From Brachionus manjavacas (Eukaryota > Rotifera > Eurotatoria > Ploima > Brachionidae), in the NCBI GenBank assembly GCA_019054805.1, contig JAHQIY010000006.1:4588001-4652000 (forward strand): 64,000 nucleotides of DNA, written 5' to 3'. The position numbers and the translations under genes are program-made. Of the stretch, positions 35,122 to 46,900 are shown in pieces (position 1 is the first letter of the stretch; every line of letters begins with the position of its first letter). The notes under the pieces were generated by a model. The model was given only the letters and a program-made list of their open reading frames with translations, was not told the DNA's origin and did no database searches.

Positions 35122-36915
35122 TTTTCTTGATCAAAGCAAATTAGTTTTTGTAGTGTTTTCGAGAGTTCTTTGCGTTTAAATTTAGGAAATTAGTCGAACG
35201 ACATATTATTTTTAAATATTCTCAAAAATTTATTTTCCTGAAAAAATCAAAAAAAATAATTGACTTAACTCATGAATATTTTTTTGCAAAGAAATAAAAA
35301 TTAAAATAGAATTTTAATTAATAATCTCAAGTTACAAATTAAAAAGTATTCTTCCTTAATTTAGATAGAAAAATTGAGCTGATTTGTCATGCAAAGAAAA
35401 TCTTTTGAGATTTCAAATTTTATTGATTTTAAAAAAAAATTTAATCGAATTTATTTGATTTAATTACTTTAAAATGATTATTTAAGGAGTAATAAAAGCA
35501 TATTTTTTAATCATTATGAAAGCTTTTAATAAATTTTAGCTGCCTGATTTAAATTTTTGCGAATACTATTCAAGATGAAAAGAAATGATTGATTAAATCA
35601 ATATTCAAGCTCGGATGAAGTGTGTTTAAAGAAATTCCTTCAATTCTAATTCAGAATAATAAATTCCTAAGTTTAAAATTGCACTAGGTAAGACTAAATA
35701 TGCTGTTGAAATCCTAAATATTCAGCTATTTTGTAAATAATTTAAATAATTAATCATCGAGAATTCTCAATAAAATAAGTTTATTTAAGCCATGAATAAG
35801 ACTGTGAAAAAGTGAGCAATGATGCGAATAAGAATTCTAATGATTTTAATGCAAATTCTCAACTAACAGCAAAAATTTCAGAATCATGCGAAATAAATTA
35901 TTTAATAAACTTTTTTAATTTTAAAAGTAACTTGAATTTGTTTGCTTAATCGATTTGATCTTTAAAAAAAATTGTTTAAAAAAATTCTCGATAACTGAAT
36001 TTGTTTTTTTAATTAAAATAATATTCAACTGAATAATGAAATCTAAATAAAACAAAATTATTTGCATGGTTTGTGTTTGACAAACGGATTTTGTGAAATT
36101 AAAAGATTGTCACCAAATTTTCTTTTGCCTGATTAAATAATCAATCGAAACGGCTTCATATAACTTAAGCTTAATAAATATTTTAATAAATGTTCACTCT
36201 CTCTTTTGTAATTTAATAAAAGCCAAGCTGATAAGTTCAGGATATTAATATATTTTGCCTCAATTCCTAAATCAATTAAGAAATATTTTTATCTAACTGA
36301 ATTTTTAAAAAGAGTTCCCAAAAGACACGCATATCAGAAAATTATGAAAGTTTCAATAATTTTTACATTCAAATTTATGCTAAAAATAAAGGCTAAATAC
36401 TTATTTCATATCGAAAAGGAAAAAATTTTTTAAAAATTTAAAAAAAATTTGGTCGATTTCTAAGAATTGAATCGAATTTCTTATAGTTCCGTATTTTTTT
36501 TTTTTTTAATTGACTTTATTTACTTTTAAAAAAAAAAAGTATATTGTTTATTTATGAAAAAATCTTGTAATTTGACATTTTAATCTTGCTTAAACAGAAA
36601 AAAATTTTATTTAAATTTCCTATTTTTTTCTATTTAAGCTATACTCAATTGCCTTTATTCTCATAGTTGAAAGCTTTAGGAAATCGTCTTTCTCTTATTT
36701 AAAAAATAAATGAAAGAAGCATTTTAAGTATATAAAATTGCCATTCGGAATATTTATGAAGCGAATATCGACTTAAATTAATTAATTCCAAATTTGAAAA
36801 ATATATTATTGTAAGACTAAAAACTGGAAGAAAATTTAGACCTTAATTTGAATCGAAAATTCAAAAAGGTTTTTGAGTCTTACAAATTTAAATTCAAACT
36901 TAATTCATGATAATT
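35122..36915. other. Intergenic, no gene seen
   Basis: AT-rich spacer upstream of the six-cysteine membrane protein gene. No protein-like frame, RNA gene or strong repeat was recognised. Confidence 0.4.
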
Positions 36916-36917
36916 TG

Positions 36918-37000
36918 AATGTTATGATAGCTTAGTGGTAAGCGCGATGTTCGAAAATATTAAAATTTAGTAGAGGTTACGATTCCCGCTGATGATAAAT
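36918..37000 (+). mobile_element. tRNA-derived SINE-like sequence or tRNA pseudogene
   Basis: A box A-like TAGCTTAGTGG (36928-36938) lies in a D-arm-like stem (GCTT loop AAGC). A box B-like GGTTACGATTCC (36975-36986) carries one extra base compared with GGTTCGATTCC. Spacing fits an RNA polymerase III promoter of a tRNA, but the anticodon arm cannot form and the acceptor stem is poor. So this is a tRNA-derived repeat head, not a working tRNA. Confidence 0.6.
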
Positions 37001-39140
37001 AACTTTAAAGCGTTAGTTGGAAAATGATGATCGGCATAGTTCATCTGATAAACAATGATCGTTAATGCTTAGCATTTAGTCTTTCGCTCCTATCTGATCC
37101 AAAAACGCTTTAAATATTTTTCATAATAAATTTTAAAATAAAATTTCATTTTTTACATTTAAAAGATGATTGTGATAGAAATTCTATGTGATTGTTAAAT
37201 TACATTGAATCATGAAAAATTAAAATAAAACTATTCATGTAAGAAGTAATTTACTAAGGTGAAAATTTAGACGGAAATTTTGAAATTAAGCAAAATTAGG
37301 AATCAAAAACTATATGTAATAATTTTCTTTGACTCTGCTTTTTTTACATAGGGTTTTTTTTTTAATGATATTTATTTTTTTAATTAAATAATTAATAATT
37401 AATTTATATCAAAAAAAGGCTTCTAGCTATCATTCGAAATAAGCGCATTCTGCCCAGTAAAAAAAAATAAAAATATTAAACAAAGTTTAAGTATAGTTTA
37501 AGTTACATCATTAAAATTTAACAATTTGAAAAAATTTAGTCAAATAGAGTCGCATCTTTTTATTTAAGAAATTGAGTTTAATTTTGAATTCATTGTTTCC
37601 TTCAAGTGCTGAATTTTTTTTTCTTTTATTATAATGGACTAAGATGGTAAGCATGGAAATGGATGGAAAATATTATTCCCGATGAAGATTATGTTCCAAG
37701 TTTGGCAAACAATTATAAGACAAGTCTTTCATATCTTGAAAACAGCAAAGAAATTTATTTAAATTTAGTTCAGCTTGATTTGATTTTCTTTCGTTTCTAT
37801 TTCAATCATTCTTCGATGATTGTGCTTTGAAAGAGTGGCCGAAATCTAAAATCACTCCTATCTACTAAAAAAGGTAAACTATTAATCCAGCTATATATTA
37901 AACAAGTATAGCTTCTTGTAAAAAAATTAAAAAATAAAGAATTTCATTGAAAATTAATTTTGTTTTAAATATATCGACTATAAAATTACAAAAAAGCTAT
38001 TTTGGACTATCATTCTTTATGTATAAAAACAGAAATATCCCTTCCAAAGTTTAAATCTTACCTATACAAAACAAACTATATGTCTTTATTTTCTTACGAT
38101 CTTGGAATAATTACCCTAAACACTGGAACTAAAAATTACCTTAATACCCTCAAAAAAAACTAATTAGACAAATCTTGAACTAATAATAAGTGAAGCTCTT
38201 TTATTTTTGTCTTTTCTTATTTTCTTTATTCCTTTTCTTTATATATGACCTTTTTATATGTAATTATTTAGCATCTTTTTTTTTATTTTTTTTAATTTAC
38301 TTCTTCTAACAGGGGGCTAATTCAATTTAATAGATTAATTAAAAATTATTTGAATATCCATCTAGAGCCTTTTAAAGCAAAAGACCAACATGTATTTGTC
38401 GGCAAAAAACAATTTTTTTTCTAAATCATGAACCATAATACAATAGCAGTTGCCAAGCATAATTAATTGATTTCTTTCTGGACTGTGTTAAAAAATTTTA
38501 AAGATTAGTGATTTTGAATTAATGATCAGATTATAAATTTCACAAAAACCTTCCTAACTAAATGGGTAAACAAATAGACTAAATGTGAATGACATGGAGA
38601 GAAATCTTAGACTTTGTTACCCATAAATCCAATAAATCGAATACTGGCTGAATCTTGTCTAATATTATTTATTTAATTAAATCAAAGATAGTTTGGGACA
38701 AGTGAAAATTTGAGTGATAAAAATCAAATTATGGCATGGGTTTCACAAGGGTTAGAAATTATTCCTCTAATGTTTAGCATTTACATAAACGTTCATTGTA
38801 AATTACCATTTTAATTATCAAACTAGGTAGAGGATTAAACTCACATAAAAAAAGTGAAAATTAAAAAATGTCACATAAATATGAAAATGAAAGTTGAACA
38901 TATTGGAGCAGAGAAAAAAAAACATAAAGTTAAGCATTATTTTTTGAAAATGTTAAAAAAACATAAATTGTTTCTTCAATAGTGAAAAAAACATAAGTTG
39001 TTGATTCAACTGGTATAAAAACATGAATTTATTTTTCATCTGTTAACAGTATCGAAAGTCCTTGCGATCATGTAATGGGAAAGACTTACAAAGACATTGA
39101 CTTACAAAACTTTCCAAATGACCAACCGTTCTAATTTGGT
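37001..39140. other. Intergenic with possible coding relics and short tandem repeat
   Basis: At about 37656-37830 a plus-strand frame of about 58 codons (begins WKWMENIIPDEDYVPSLANN) lacks a start and looks like a relic. At about 38915-39045, four copies of a roughly 30-nt unit with core AAAAACATAA occur in tandem. Otherwise AT-rich. Confidence 0.4.
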
Positions 39141-39143
39141 GTA

Positions 39144-39360
39144 GACATTAACGACGGCAGTGAAGAAATTCACTTTCATCTTGGTGTTACTTCTAAGCAG
39201 TTGTTGTCACACATCAAAAATAGATTCAATTTTCAATGCAGACTGTACTTAAAAAGTCGTTTTGTACGGATTTCCTCTTATATTGTTTGGTGTGACAGAT
39301 ATTAAGCGTAAATTCTTTCCTATATGCTTTATGGTTACCTCTAGTGAACAAGAAAATTAA
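39144..39360 (+). pseudogene. Degenerate MULE-type transposase fragment
   Basis: The frame at 39259-39360 reads YGFPLILFGVTDIKRKFFPI and then CFMVTSSEQEN. This matches the GFPVL..GTTD..RKFHP..lavCssE core of MULE/FAR1 transposases. Just upstream, another frame (from 39144) reads DINDGSEEIHFHLGVT, so at least one frameshift separates the two parts. It has no intact start, catalytic residues or ends, so it is a dead copy. Confidence 0.65.
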
Positions 39361-40495
39361 TTACGACTAAAATGTTTATGTTTTTAATTAACTTTTTTAC
39401 TTTGATAAATAAAATTGACTTATATTTTTCTAACAGTTATACAATATTTCTATATGTTTTTTCACGTTTCACTAAATTTCAAAAAAATTTTATGTGTCTT
39501 TCTCTTTGTTTATGTTTTTTTAACTCACTTGATGTGAATTTCAACCTACACCATCAAACTAGAGTTAATTTTTTAGAATTTCAAATCAAAATTACTTTTT
39601 TTTAATTATTTCTTAAGCGGTTCAATTTTTAAATCTTTAAAAGTTTTATGTCTTTTGAGATAATTTGTCCTATTTTTTATTTTTGCTTTTTTACTTATTT
39701 TTTATGAAACAGTTATAGCTTGATAAAAGTTTACAAATAAAAAAATACCACACTTTTTGATACCATAGGTGAAATGAATCATGTACTTTATTCTGATTAT
39801 AAGAAATCTGCCGAGAGTTCTTACATCGAAATAAAGGCTTTGCCAAAAACTAGTTAAAGAAACTTTATTTTAAATCTTATTTCTGTTACTGAATTATCCC
39901 AAGATGATATTAACAATGAAGTTTAAATTTTCAGACATTATTTTTTTCTAAATAACGGGACTTAAAAAAGAATTATTTTCTCTTTTAAATTTATATTTTA
40001 ATTTATTAAATTCTTATTATGAAAAAGGCAATAATTTTATATTTTAGAGTTTTTCTCCTTCTCTTATAACACCACAGAATTAGAGGAAGTAAGAGAATTA
40101 AAATCGATACAATGGCCTGGGTAATCATAAATATCCAAAATTCAAAATGACCTCAGAGATTAATTTTGATGTATAAATTTAGATCCTGTTATCCTAGGCA
40201 TTAATTTTTTTAAAATTATGCCAGCAGTAATATGTCGAAAAAGATTCAGTCAATGAATTCAAAATTAAAATAGATTAGCAATAATTACTAGATTTTTTAA
40301 ATAAAATCAAAAAAAATTTTAAAAATTTAATTTACATTTATTTATTAAAATATGATTTTGATTCAAAAAATAAAATCTTTTTTGAAAATTTTGTAATTTA
40401 GTCTTTTTTTAAGGCAAAATTTCAACAAATCGGAAAATTTCCTTAATTTTAAAAATAACAAAAATAATATTTTAAAAATTTAAGAGCCACAATGC
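39361..40495. other. Intergenic, no intact gene
   Basis: AT-rich sequence downstream of the transposase relic. A hydrophobic frame at 39372-39605 has the Phe/Leu/Ile bias of random AT-rich DNA and is not accepted as a gene. Confidence 0.4.
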
Positions 40496-40939
40496 TTAAT
40501 CACCGTAATATTCTAAGATTTGATTGTAATAAACATAATTTTTGATTGCGTTTTTTTGATTTAGTTTTTTGAAATAATTGAAAATCTTGACTTTTTTATT
40601 CTTCGATTTACCAAAATAGTTGAAGTCTAAATAGATGCCTTCTTCTTCATCGCTTTCGATCGAGTCACAGCCACTATTGAAGGGAAGGAATTGATTATAG
40701 TAATTTTCGTTTGCATGGTTGACATTATTGTTGCTGTTAAAATAACAATTCAAATGATTTGCGTCCAAATAGATGCACTGGTTCAAGTTTTGGTAGCTCA
40801 AATTTTTCATTTTATCTGATTTTTTTGAATTGGCTGATTTTCCCATTTTTATCAAATAAACTGGCTGATGATAATGAGGCTTCGAGTTGGCTGTTTTAGG
40901 GACAAGATTTTTTGTAAATATATTTGGCAATGCGTTCAT
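40496..40939 (-). CDS. Asn/Tyr/Lys-rich small protein, 147 aa (unknown)
   Basis: Open from ATG 40939 to the stop at 40496. Upstream in-frame sequence has only a TTG, so this ATG is the likely start. The protein is rich in Asn, Lys and Tyr, basic overall, with an acidic patch (SIESDEEEG). A loosely repeated motif, CIYLDANHL and GIYLDFNYF, occurs once before and once after that patch. There is no signal peptide or membrane segment. No family is recognised. Codon use is less AT-extreme than the flanks, which supports coding, but it could belong to a longer spliced gene. Confidence 0.5.
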   Translation of the reverse strand: MNALPNIFTKNLVPKTANSKPHYHQPVYLIKMGKSANSKKSDKMKNLSYQNLNQCIYLDANHLNCYFNSNNNVNHANENYYNQFLPFNSGCDSIESDEEEGIYLDFNYFGKSKNKKVKIFNYFKKLNQKNAIKNYVYYNQILEYYGD

Positions 40940-42590
40940 TACAAATTTTGAACGTAACAATCAATTCTATAATAAATAAAATTCAAAACTTTAATTTATT
41001 TAGAAAATTTTAAGGTAAAAATGATGAGAGGCATATTTGTTTTCTGCATCTATTTTATTTAAATAAACATTTAAAATTTCTTTAAAAAATACACTTAAAT
41101 ATAAATTCTACGAGTTTAAAATTTATTACTCCCCATAGACAAAAATGTCTGTATCAAATCAAGTCTTTATTGTGTAATGAAAATTTCAAATTAACCATAC
41201 AATACAGACTATTGTTACAATTAGTCTCCATGATTTAGAGCCTTAAATGAAATGGCTCTCTTTTGACCATTAAGAGATACAATTTTTATTTTATCATTTC
41301 AAAAATTTTAGCCAAAAAAATTTAGCTCTTGTAACCAATTAGGGAAAATTTAGTTTTGATAACCATTCTAATTTTTTATGAATTGTTTTGAGCCTAAAAG
41401 AAAATTCCGAAAATATGTCACTTCAAAATTATGTAATTGATTTTCACTTTCCTTATTGAAGAATTCAAAGAGGTTTTAATTAAAATTGAGTCAAATTTAA
41501 GTTTCCACTAGCCTACAGCTATTATTTAACAAAATTTTAATTATTTCAAATTTACTTACACTTTGTTACTTCATACTTTTTTGATTTTAAAATATCTCGA
41601 GCTATATTTGGTAAAAGTATCAAAATTTAAATCAAATGTCGACTATAGACCAGGTTTATCCAAGCAAAAACTAACTTAAATAGATTAATTATCATTTTGT
41701 GTTAAGCTGGGTGTTAAAAGTTTTAGCTTGGAAACAATTTTCGCTTGCATGATTTTGCCTAATTTATTATTTGTGTCTTATTGTTAAACTTCAAGTGGGT
41801 TTAAGGGTCTATCAATGGCAAATAGAGATATCAATCATTTTGAAGACTTTCAAAATTATTTGAACCGACTAGTTAGATTTTACGCTATGAGAAATTCTTT
41901 TAAAAAGCAAAAGTTAAAACTTTTTTAGTTTCAACTAAACTTTCTCTAATTTTGTTACTTGACTCTGAAAGAACAAATAAAAATTGAAAATAAAATTTCT
42001 ATAACTCTTTAGATAATTAATCAATGAATTGATTTATTTAAATTTTAAAAACCAATGGGCTATTTTTAACTATTTGATATTTTTAGAGAAAAAAAATTAA
42101 TTTGAAAATTTCTTCATATTTTTTCTTTAAGAAATTGTTGTTGTTTTCTATACTCATTAGAAAGTACTATTTATTAAACTTGTAAACTATGAATTAAATA
42201 GCTCATTAAAAAAAAGATTTTAAAACCATAAAATTTCAAAATAAAGTTCAAACCAACTAGAAAATTAAATAAAAATACAGAAACAGTCTATTAAAAGCCT
42301 ATTTATCAAATATTGTTTAAAGTCCAACAAGCTAAATGATTAAAAATATAGATAAATATATGATCAATTTAAATATTTTATTAAATAGAATTTTATTGAA
42401 GACTTGAAGCTACACGAAGCCCTAGACTTCAATTTACTTCAGAAATCATGGTCTATTAATTAGGAGAAGAAAAAATTATCATTATTTGTTATCAAAATAG
42501 GCGTAAGGGAATAGGGAAAAAAATAAATCGATTAAAAATAAATAATTTAAAACAAAAAAAGGCATACATAGCATATTAATTTATTTAATT
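40940..42590. other. Intergenic, no gene seen
   Basis: AT-rich spacer without protein-like frames or clear repeats. Confidence 0.4.
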
Positions 42591-43055
42591 TTAATTTAAA
42601 AGAAAACTATCTATGGAATCTGAATCTAGAATAGAAAACGCTTGTTGATTTGTATCTAGTACAGGTGTTTGAGTAATTAATTCGAAAAAATCGGAAGCTG
42701 GGCGAATTTGGGTCGGACCAGTATTCAATTGAGTGCCGTTTATCAATGAACTTTCATCTGAATCAATATCGCCACTATCTAAAGAGGAAATGACAGGTGT
42801 TGCAATGATTACTGGTGTTAAATTTGGCTGATCAATAATCATAAACGTAGGCAGTGTGGAGATTTGGTCAATCATTGTTGGTAGCGTAGTTGGTTCGATT
42901 TCTAATGGAGGGTTCAAAATCATACTTTGATCAGGGGTTATCAATGAAACATCAATAGTCTCAAATTGAGTCGCTTGTCTTTTAAACCCCCGGGGAAGAG
43001 CATTTAATTTAAAAATTTGAATAGAAATGATAAAAATATAAATTCTAGCTTTCAT
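42591..43055 (-). CDS. Small secreted Thr/Pro/Ile-rich protein (unknown)
   Basis: From ATG 43055 it encodes 154 residues; an in-frame ATG at 43079 would add eight. The N-terminus (MKARIYIFIISIQIFKLNA) is a typical signal peptide, and a basic FKRQ site follows that could be cut by a furin-type protease. The mature chain is poor in charge, rich in Thr, Pro, Ile, Ser and Asp, with no cysteines and one NGT glycosylation sequon. Composition suggests an extracellular, possibly O-glycosylated low-complexity protein. It lies just downstream of the 48-aa membrane peptide gene on the same strand. No family is recognised. Confidence 0.55.
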   Translation of the reverse strand: MKARIYIFIISIQIFKLNALPRGFKRQATQFETIDVSLITPDQSMILNPPLEIEPTTLPTMIDQISTLPTFMIIDQPNLTPVIIATPVISSLDSGDIDSDESSLINGTQLNTGPTQIRPASDFFELITQTPVLDTNQQAFSILDSDSIDSFLLN

Positions 43056-43199
43056 TTTAGGATTGAATATAAAAATCATGTGAATTAGTCTTTATATGAA
43101 TGAATTTTAGGTTTATTTTAGGATCTGGGACAAGGTATTATTAAAAAATCTGGGTAAACAAAAAATTTTGAAAAAAAATTTATTCCAGATAAATTTATC

Positions 43200-43346
43200 T
43201 TAAAAAATAATTTGATTTTCGTTGTAATCAACGTTCATATCCATTAGTAAAATTAAGGACATCATGATCATGCCAACAATAATCATTGCCATTACGAACG
43301 TCAAATCAGAGCTCATTAGTAGATTCAATGCCCAATAGATCAGCAT
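43200..43346 (-). CDS. 48-aa membrane peptide with spliced 5' leader
   Basis: A short frame from ATG 43346 to TAA 43200 reads MLIYWALNLLMSSDL, then a strongly hydrophobic helix of about 20 residues rich in Met and Ile, then a polar tail ending NVDYNENQIIF. A consensus CAG acceptor lies one base before the ATG. A GTAAGT donor lies 51 nt further upstream, which implies a non-coding first exon. That exon contains a tiny upstream frame (MCFINALL). The base composition is richer than random spacer. It could be a micropeptide of the type that regulates membrane pumps, but this is only an analogy. No family is recognised. Confidence 0.5.
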   Translation of the reverse strand: MLIYWALNLLMSSDLTFVMAMIIVGMIMMSLILLMDMNVDYNENQIIF

Positions 43347-43994
43347 TCTGAAAAAATATGTGTTTACAAAAAAGGTGTCGGGAAATCTAATTACTTACTT
43401 TTAAGGTTTTGAAATAAGTTTACAATAGAGCGTTTATGAAGCACATTTTTGGATGCTTTTATTTGACTTATGGAGGTCACCAAAAGGGATAAATTTAGTG
43501 CTAAAAATTCAAAGATAAATTTAAAGGCATTAAAGTAGATCAAAAACTTAATGAATCATGGAACAATTGATGATTATATTGTACATTGAAATTTTTTCAA
43601 ATATAAATATTTGACCAGATTGGTTAAATTGAAGTCTAAAACCCAATTATGGATACATAATAAGTTTTTAAATATTTACCTAAAATTATACAAAATCTAA
43701 AAAAAAAAATTCAAAATTTCTTAATAATGTAATAGATTATTTGTTATAGTTTTGCTTATTTTTGACCAAAATTTAAAAAAAAAAAACTAAACTTATTGTA
43801 TTCTTTTGGAGACAAATTTAAATGAACAATGTTGGTTTCCATGTCAACACAATGCAAATAAGGCCATTAAGATAAATGTTCAAATTTGACCATAAAGTTA
43901 ACTTAAATTTTAAATGCTTGGAGTTTGAATTTAAAATTTTTTTAATGACACAGTTTTGAAAAATTTCTACAAAAAAAATTCAAATTGTGAAAAT
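43347..43994. other. Divergent region between the 48-aa peptide gene and the SFI1-like gene
   Basis: Contains the proposed non-coding first exon of the membrane peptide (up to about 43480) and the SFI1-like promoter. Otherwise AT-rich. Confidence 0.45.
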
Positions 43995-46900
43995 ATGAAA
44001 AGGGTAGATTTGGCCAGCCAATTTCTTTCTAATCAAACAAATCAACAAACCATAGATAATATAATTAAATTAAGAAATAGCGTTGAAGAGAAGAGAAAGC
44101 TGCTGGATAAAATTTACCTTGAGGCTGCAGGAGGAGATGAAAATTCAGAAAATAAACCAAATGAATTGGGCGTTACAATGCTCAAGAAAGTACACTTTGA
44201 ATCAATCGATGTCACTGAAGAATCTAAAGTCGAAAAAACCTTCAACAACACATTCACGATAACAAAAGTCGCTGAGCAAAAGGAAATAAACTCGTTCAAA
44301 TCTAAATGCCATGAAAAAAATAAAAAAAAAGCTTCTCCGAGTCAAAATGCAAAAAGCGATGCACCCAAAACAAAAAATTCTCCAAAGAGTGCATTGAAAC
44401 CAGTCCAACGTCAGATCCTTACCTTCCATCAAAAAAAAATAATCGAAAAGGAAAAAAAGCAAAAATTTGACGCTAATTTGAAAGAAATACGAGATAAAAT
44501 ATTAATGAGAAAATTTGCATACATTTGGCTACGTTCACATTTAAACAAAAGTAAAATCTTGTCCAAACAAAAATGTATTCTTCCATCTGAAGCCCAGTAA
44601 TATCATTAACAATTACTTTTTCTTTTTGTTAAAATTTTAAATAATTTGTTCTTAGAGATTATTATGAAAAAAGGACTTTGAAAAATATACTCAAGCGATG
44701 GCATACTGAGGTCAGATTTGAAAGAAATGAATGGAGACTAAATGTGAAAGCTGAATGTCACCACAAGTAACCAATTTAAATCATTAAAGAGCAATACTTA
44801 CTTTTTAAAGCTATGTGTTGTTCAATAAAATGTGGAGTCAATGGAAAGAGTTTTTAATGATTAACATCTATGAAAAAAATATTTCAAATAAGGCTGATAC
44901 TCATTGTAAGTTAGTTGACTTAAACTTTATTCAAAAAAAAAAAAAAACTATTATTTACTTTTTAAATTAAAAATAATAAAACCTAAATAAAATATAATGC
45001 TGAAGGGCTCATGGTTTTTAGAAAACTTAGACAAAAATTTAGTGATAACAAAGTTAACAATTAAATAGTGATTTTATTCAATTAATTTATTTTTTTTAAT
45101 TGATATTTTTTAGACAATCAGATAATGAAAAAAAAATGTCTTTTTCAATGGGATCAATTTCGTAAGAAAACGCTGAAGACGCGACTAAATTTAACTTTAA
45201 TTCAAGAAAAAAGAAATGCTGAGATAAAAAAGTATTTTTATGAATTTAATTTAATTCCATAATTAAATTTTGTTTTAAAAAGGCAAATATTTTTAATTTG
45301 GCTCTCAAGGCTTAATGATAAAAAACGGCTTGGTGACTTTGCGGAAATAGCGCAGAGGCACAATCAGTTAGTCATTCTATCTAAAGTATTCTTAATGTAT
45401 CCTCTAATTTTTATTCTAAATTAAAGATTAATTTAGTGTTATTCGCTCTGGTACTTTAAACTCGTCCATGAAAAAGAAGATAGACGCAAGCTTAAAAAAG
45501 CGGAAAATTTTCATAGGGACAATTTACTTCGGAAACATTTAACTTCTATTAAAATGTACACTTTGTACCGAAGAAAGAAAAAAATACAAAAGAAAAAATT
45601 GGATGAGTACGCAGAGTCTCAATTGGTGTACAAAATTTTCCAAACTTGGCATCAAAAATATCAATTTAGACTCAAGGTTAATTTACTTGAGGAAGAAATA
45701 TCTTGTTTTTCAGAGACTTATCTAAAATACAGAGTGATAAAATACATGCAAAAAGGTAAATTTATATCCAAATTTTTTTTTAATTTTCTAAATAAATTTC
45801 TAAGAATACAATTACAGAATAATATTGAGAATAAAAGTGACAAAAGCTATTAAATTTTATAATAAACAACTTAAACTAAAAGCCTTCAATGCGATAAAAC
45901 AAAATTTAATTACGACCAAAAATGAAATATTCATAGTTCAAAAAGCAGAAAAATTCGACTCTTTTTGGTGCAAAAAAATTATATTTTATAAATGGTTTGA
46001 TCGACTAGAGGACAAAAAAGAAATAAAATCCATGCATCTAGTGTTCAAAGCGAGAAAACACTACGAGTCTTATCTTTTAAGTACTGGCTTCAAGACATGG
46101 AAATATTTTATTAAGCAAAAAAAAAAACTTGATGTAAATTATAGTACTTTTATAAATGTTGATTTTTGATTTTTACTAAAGGCTAAAGAAAAAAAAGCTA
46201 CCGATTTCAATAATTCGAAAATTTTATTAAAGTATTTTGAACAGATAAAAACTTACGTTGAAGTGGCGCAGCATAAACGAGAGAATCATCGTTTGGCCGA
46301 AGAATTTTACAAGTTGACATTTGTTTTTAAATAACTTTTCTATTTTTTTAATTAAATTAATTTAGAACTAACACATATGGTAAATTTTTTGAAAAATGGT
46401 ATCAAAAATACGACCAAACAATTGAGTTTCAAATGAATCTACGAATTGTAAATTTCGTATTTTTATAATTCTAGTTTAGAGACCAAATTATTCTAAGATA
46501 ATACGAGCATTAGTTGAATAGTTATATTTAGGTTAGCTTAGGGTTCATAGTTAAGTAGCATATGGATTAATAAAATGAAACTCTGTTTTTATCAATTTTA
46601 GGCATATAATTAAAATAATTCTTATTTAAATTATTTGACCATTAGATTTAAATAGTTATTTTTTATGCTAAATTTACAAGTATTAGTTAATCTTTATTTT
46701 TCATAGTAATCAAATTGTGTTACTTGAGTATTAACTTTTTTTTGTTAACCGTAAACCTAATTTTTATTAATAAAATTCAAAGTAAATAATGGTTGATGTT
46801 AAAAGAAAATAATTCTTTTGAGGTTGAGGTTCAAATCTCAGTCGATTAAATAAGTTATCTGATAATCTGAAAGAAAGATTAATTTTAAAATTCAATTGAT

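Noticed and set aside
39372-39605. 77-codon hydrophobic frame
   Set aside because: Phe, Leu and Ile bias matches random T-rich sequence and there is no supporting splice or family signal.
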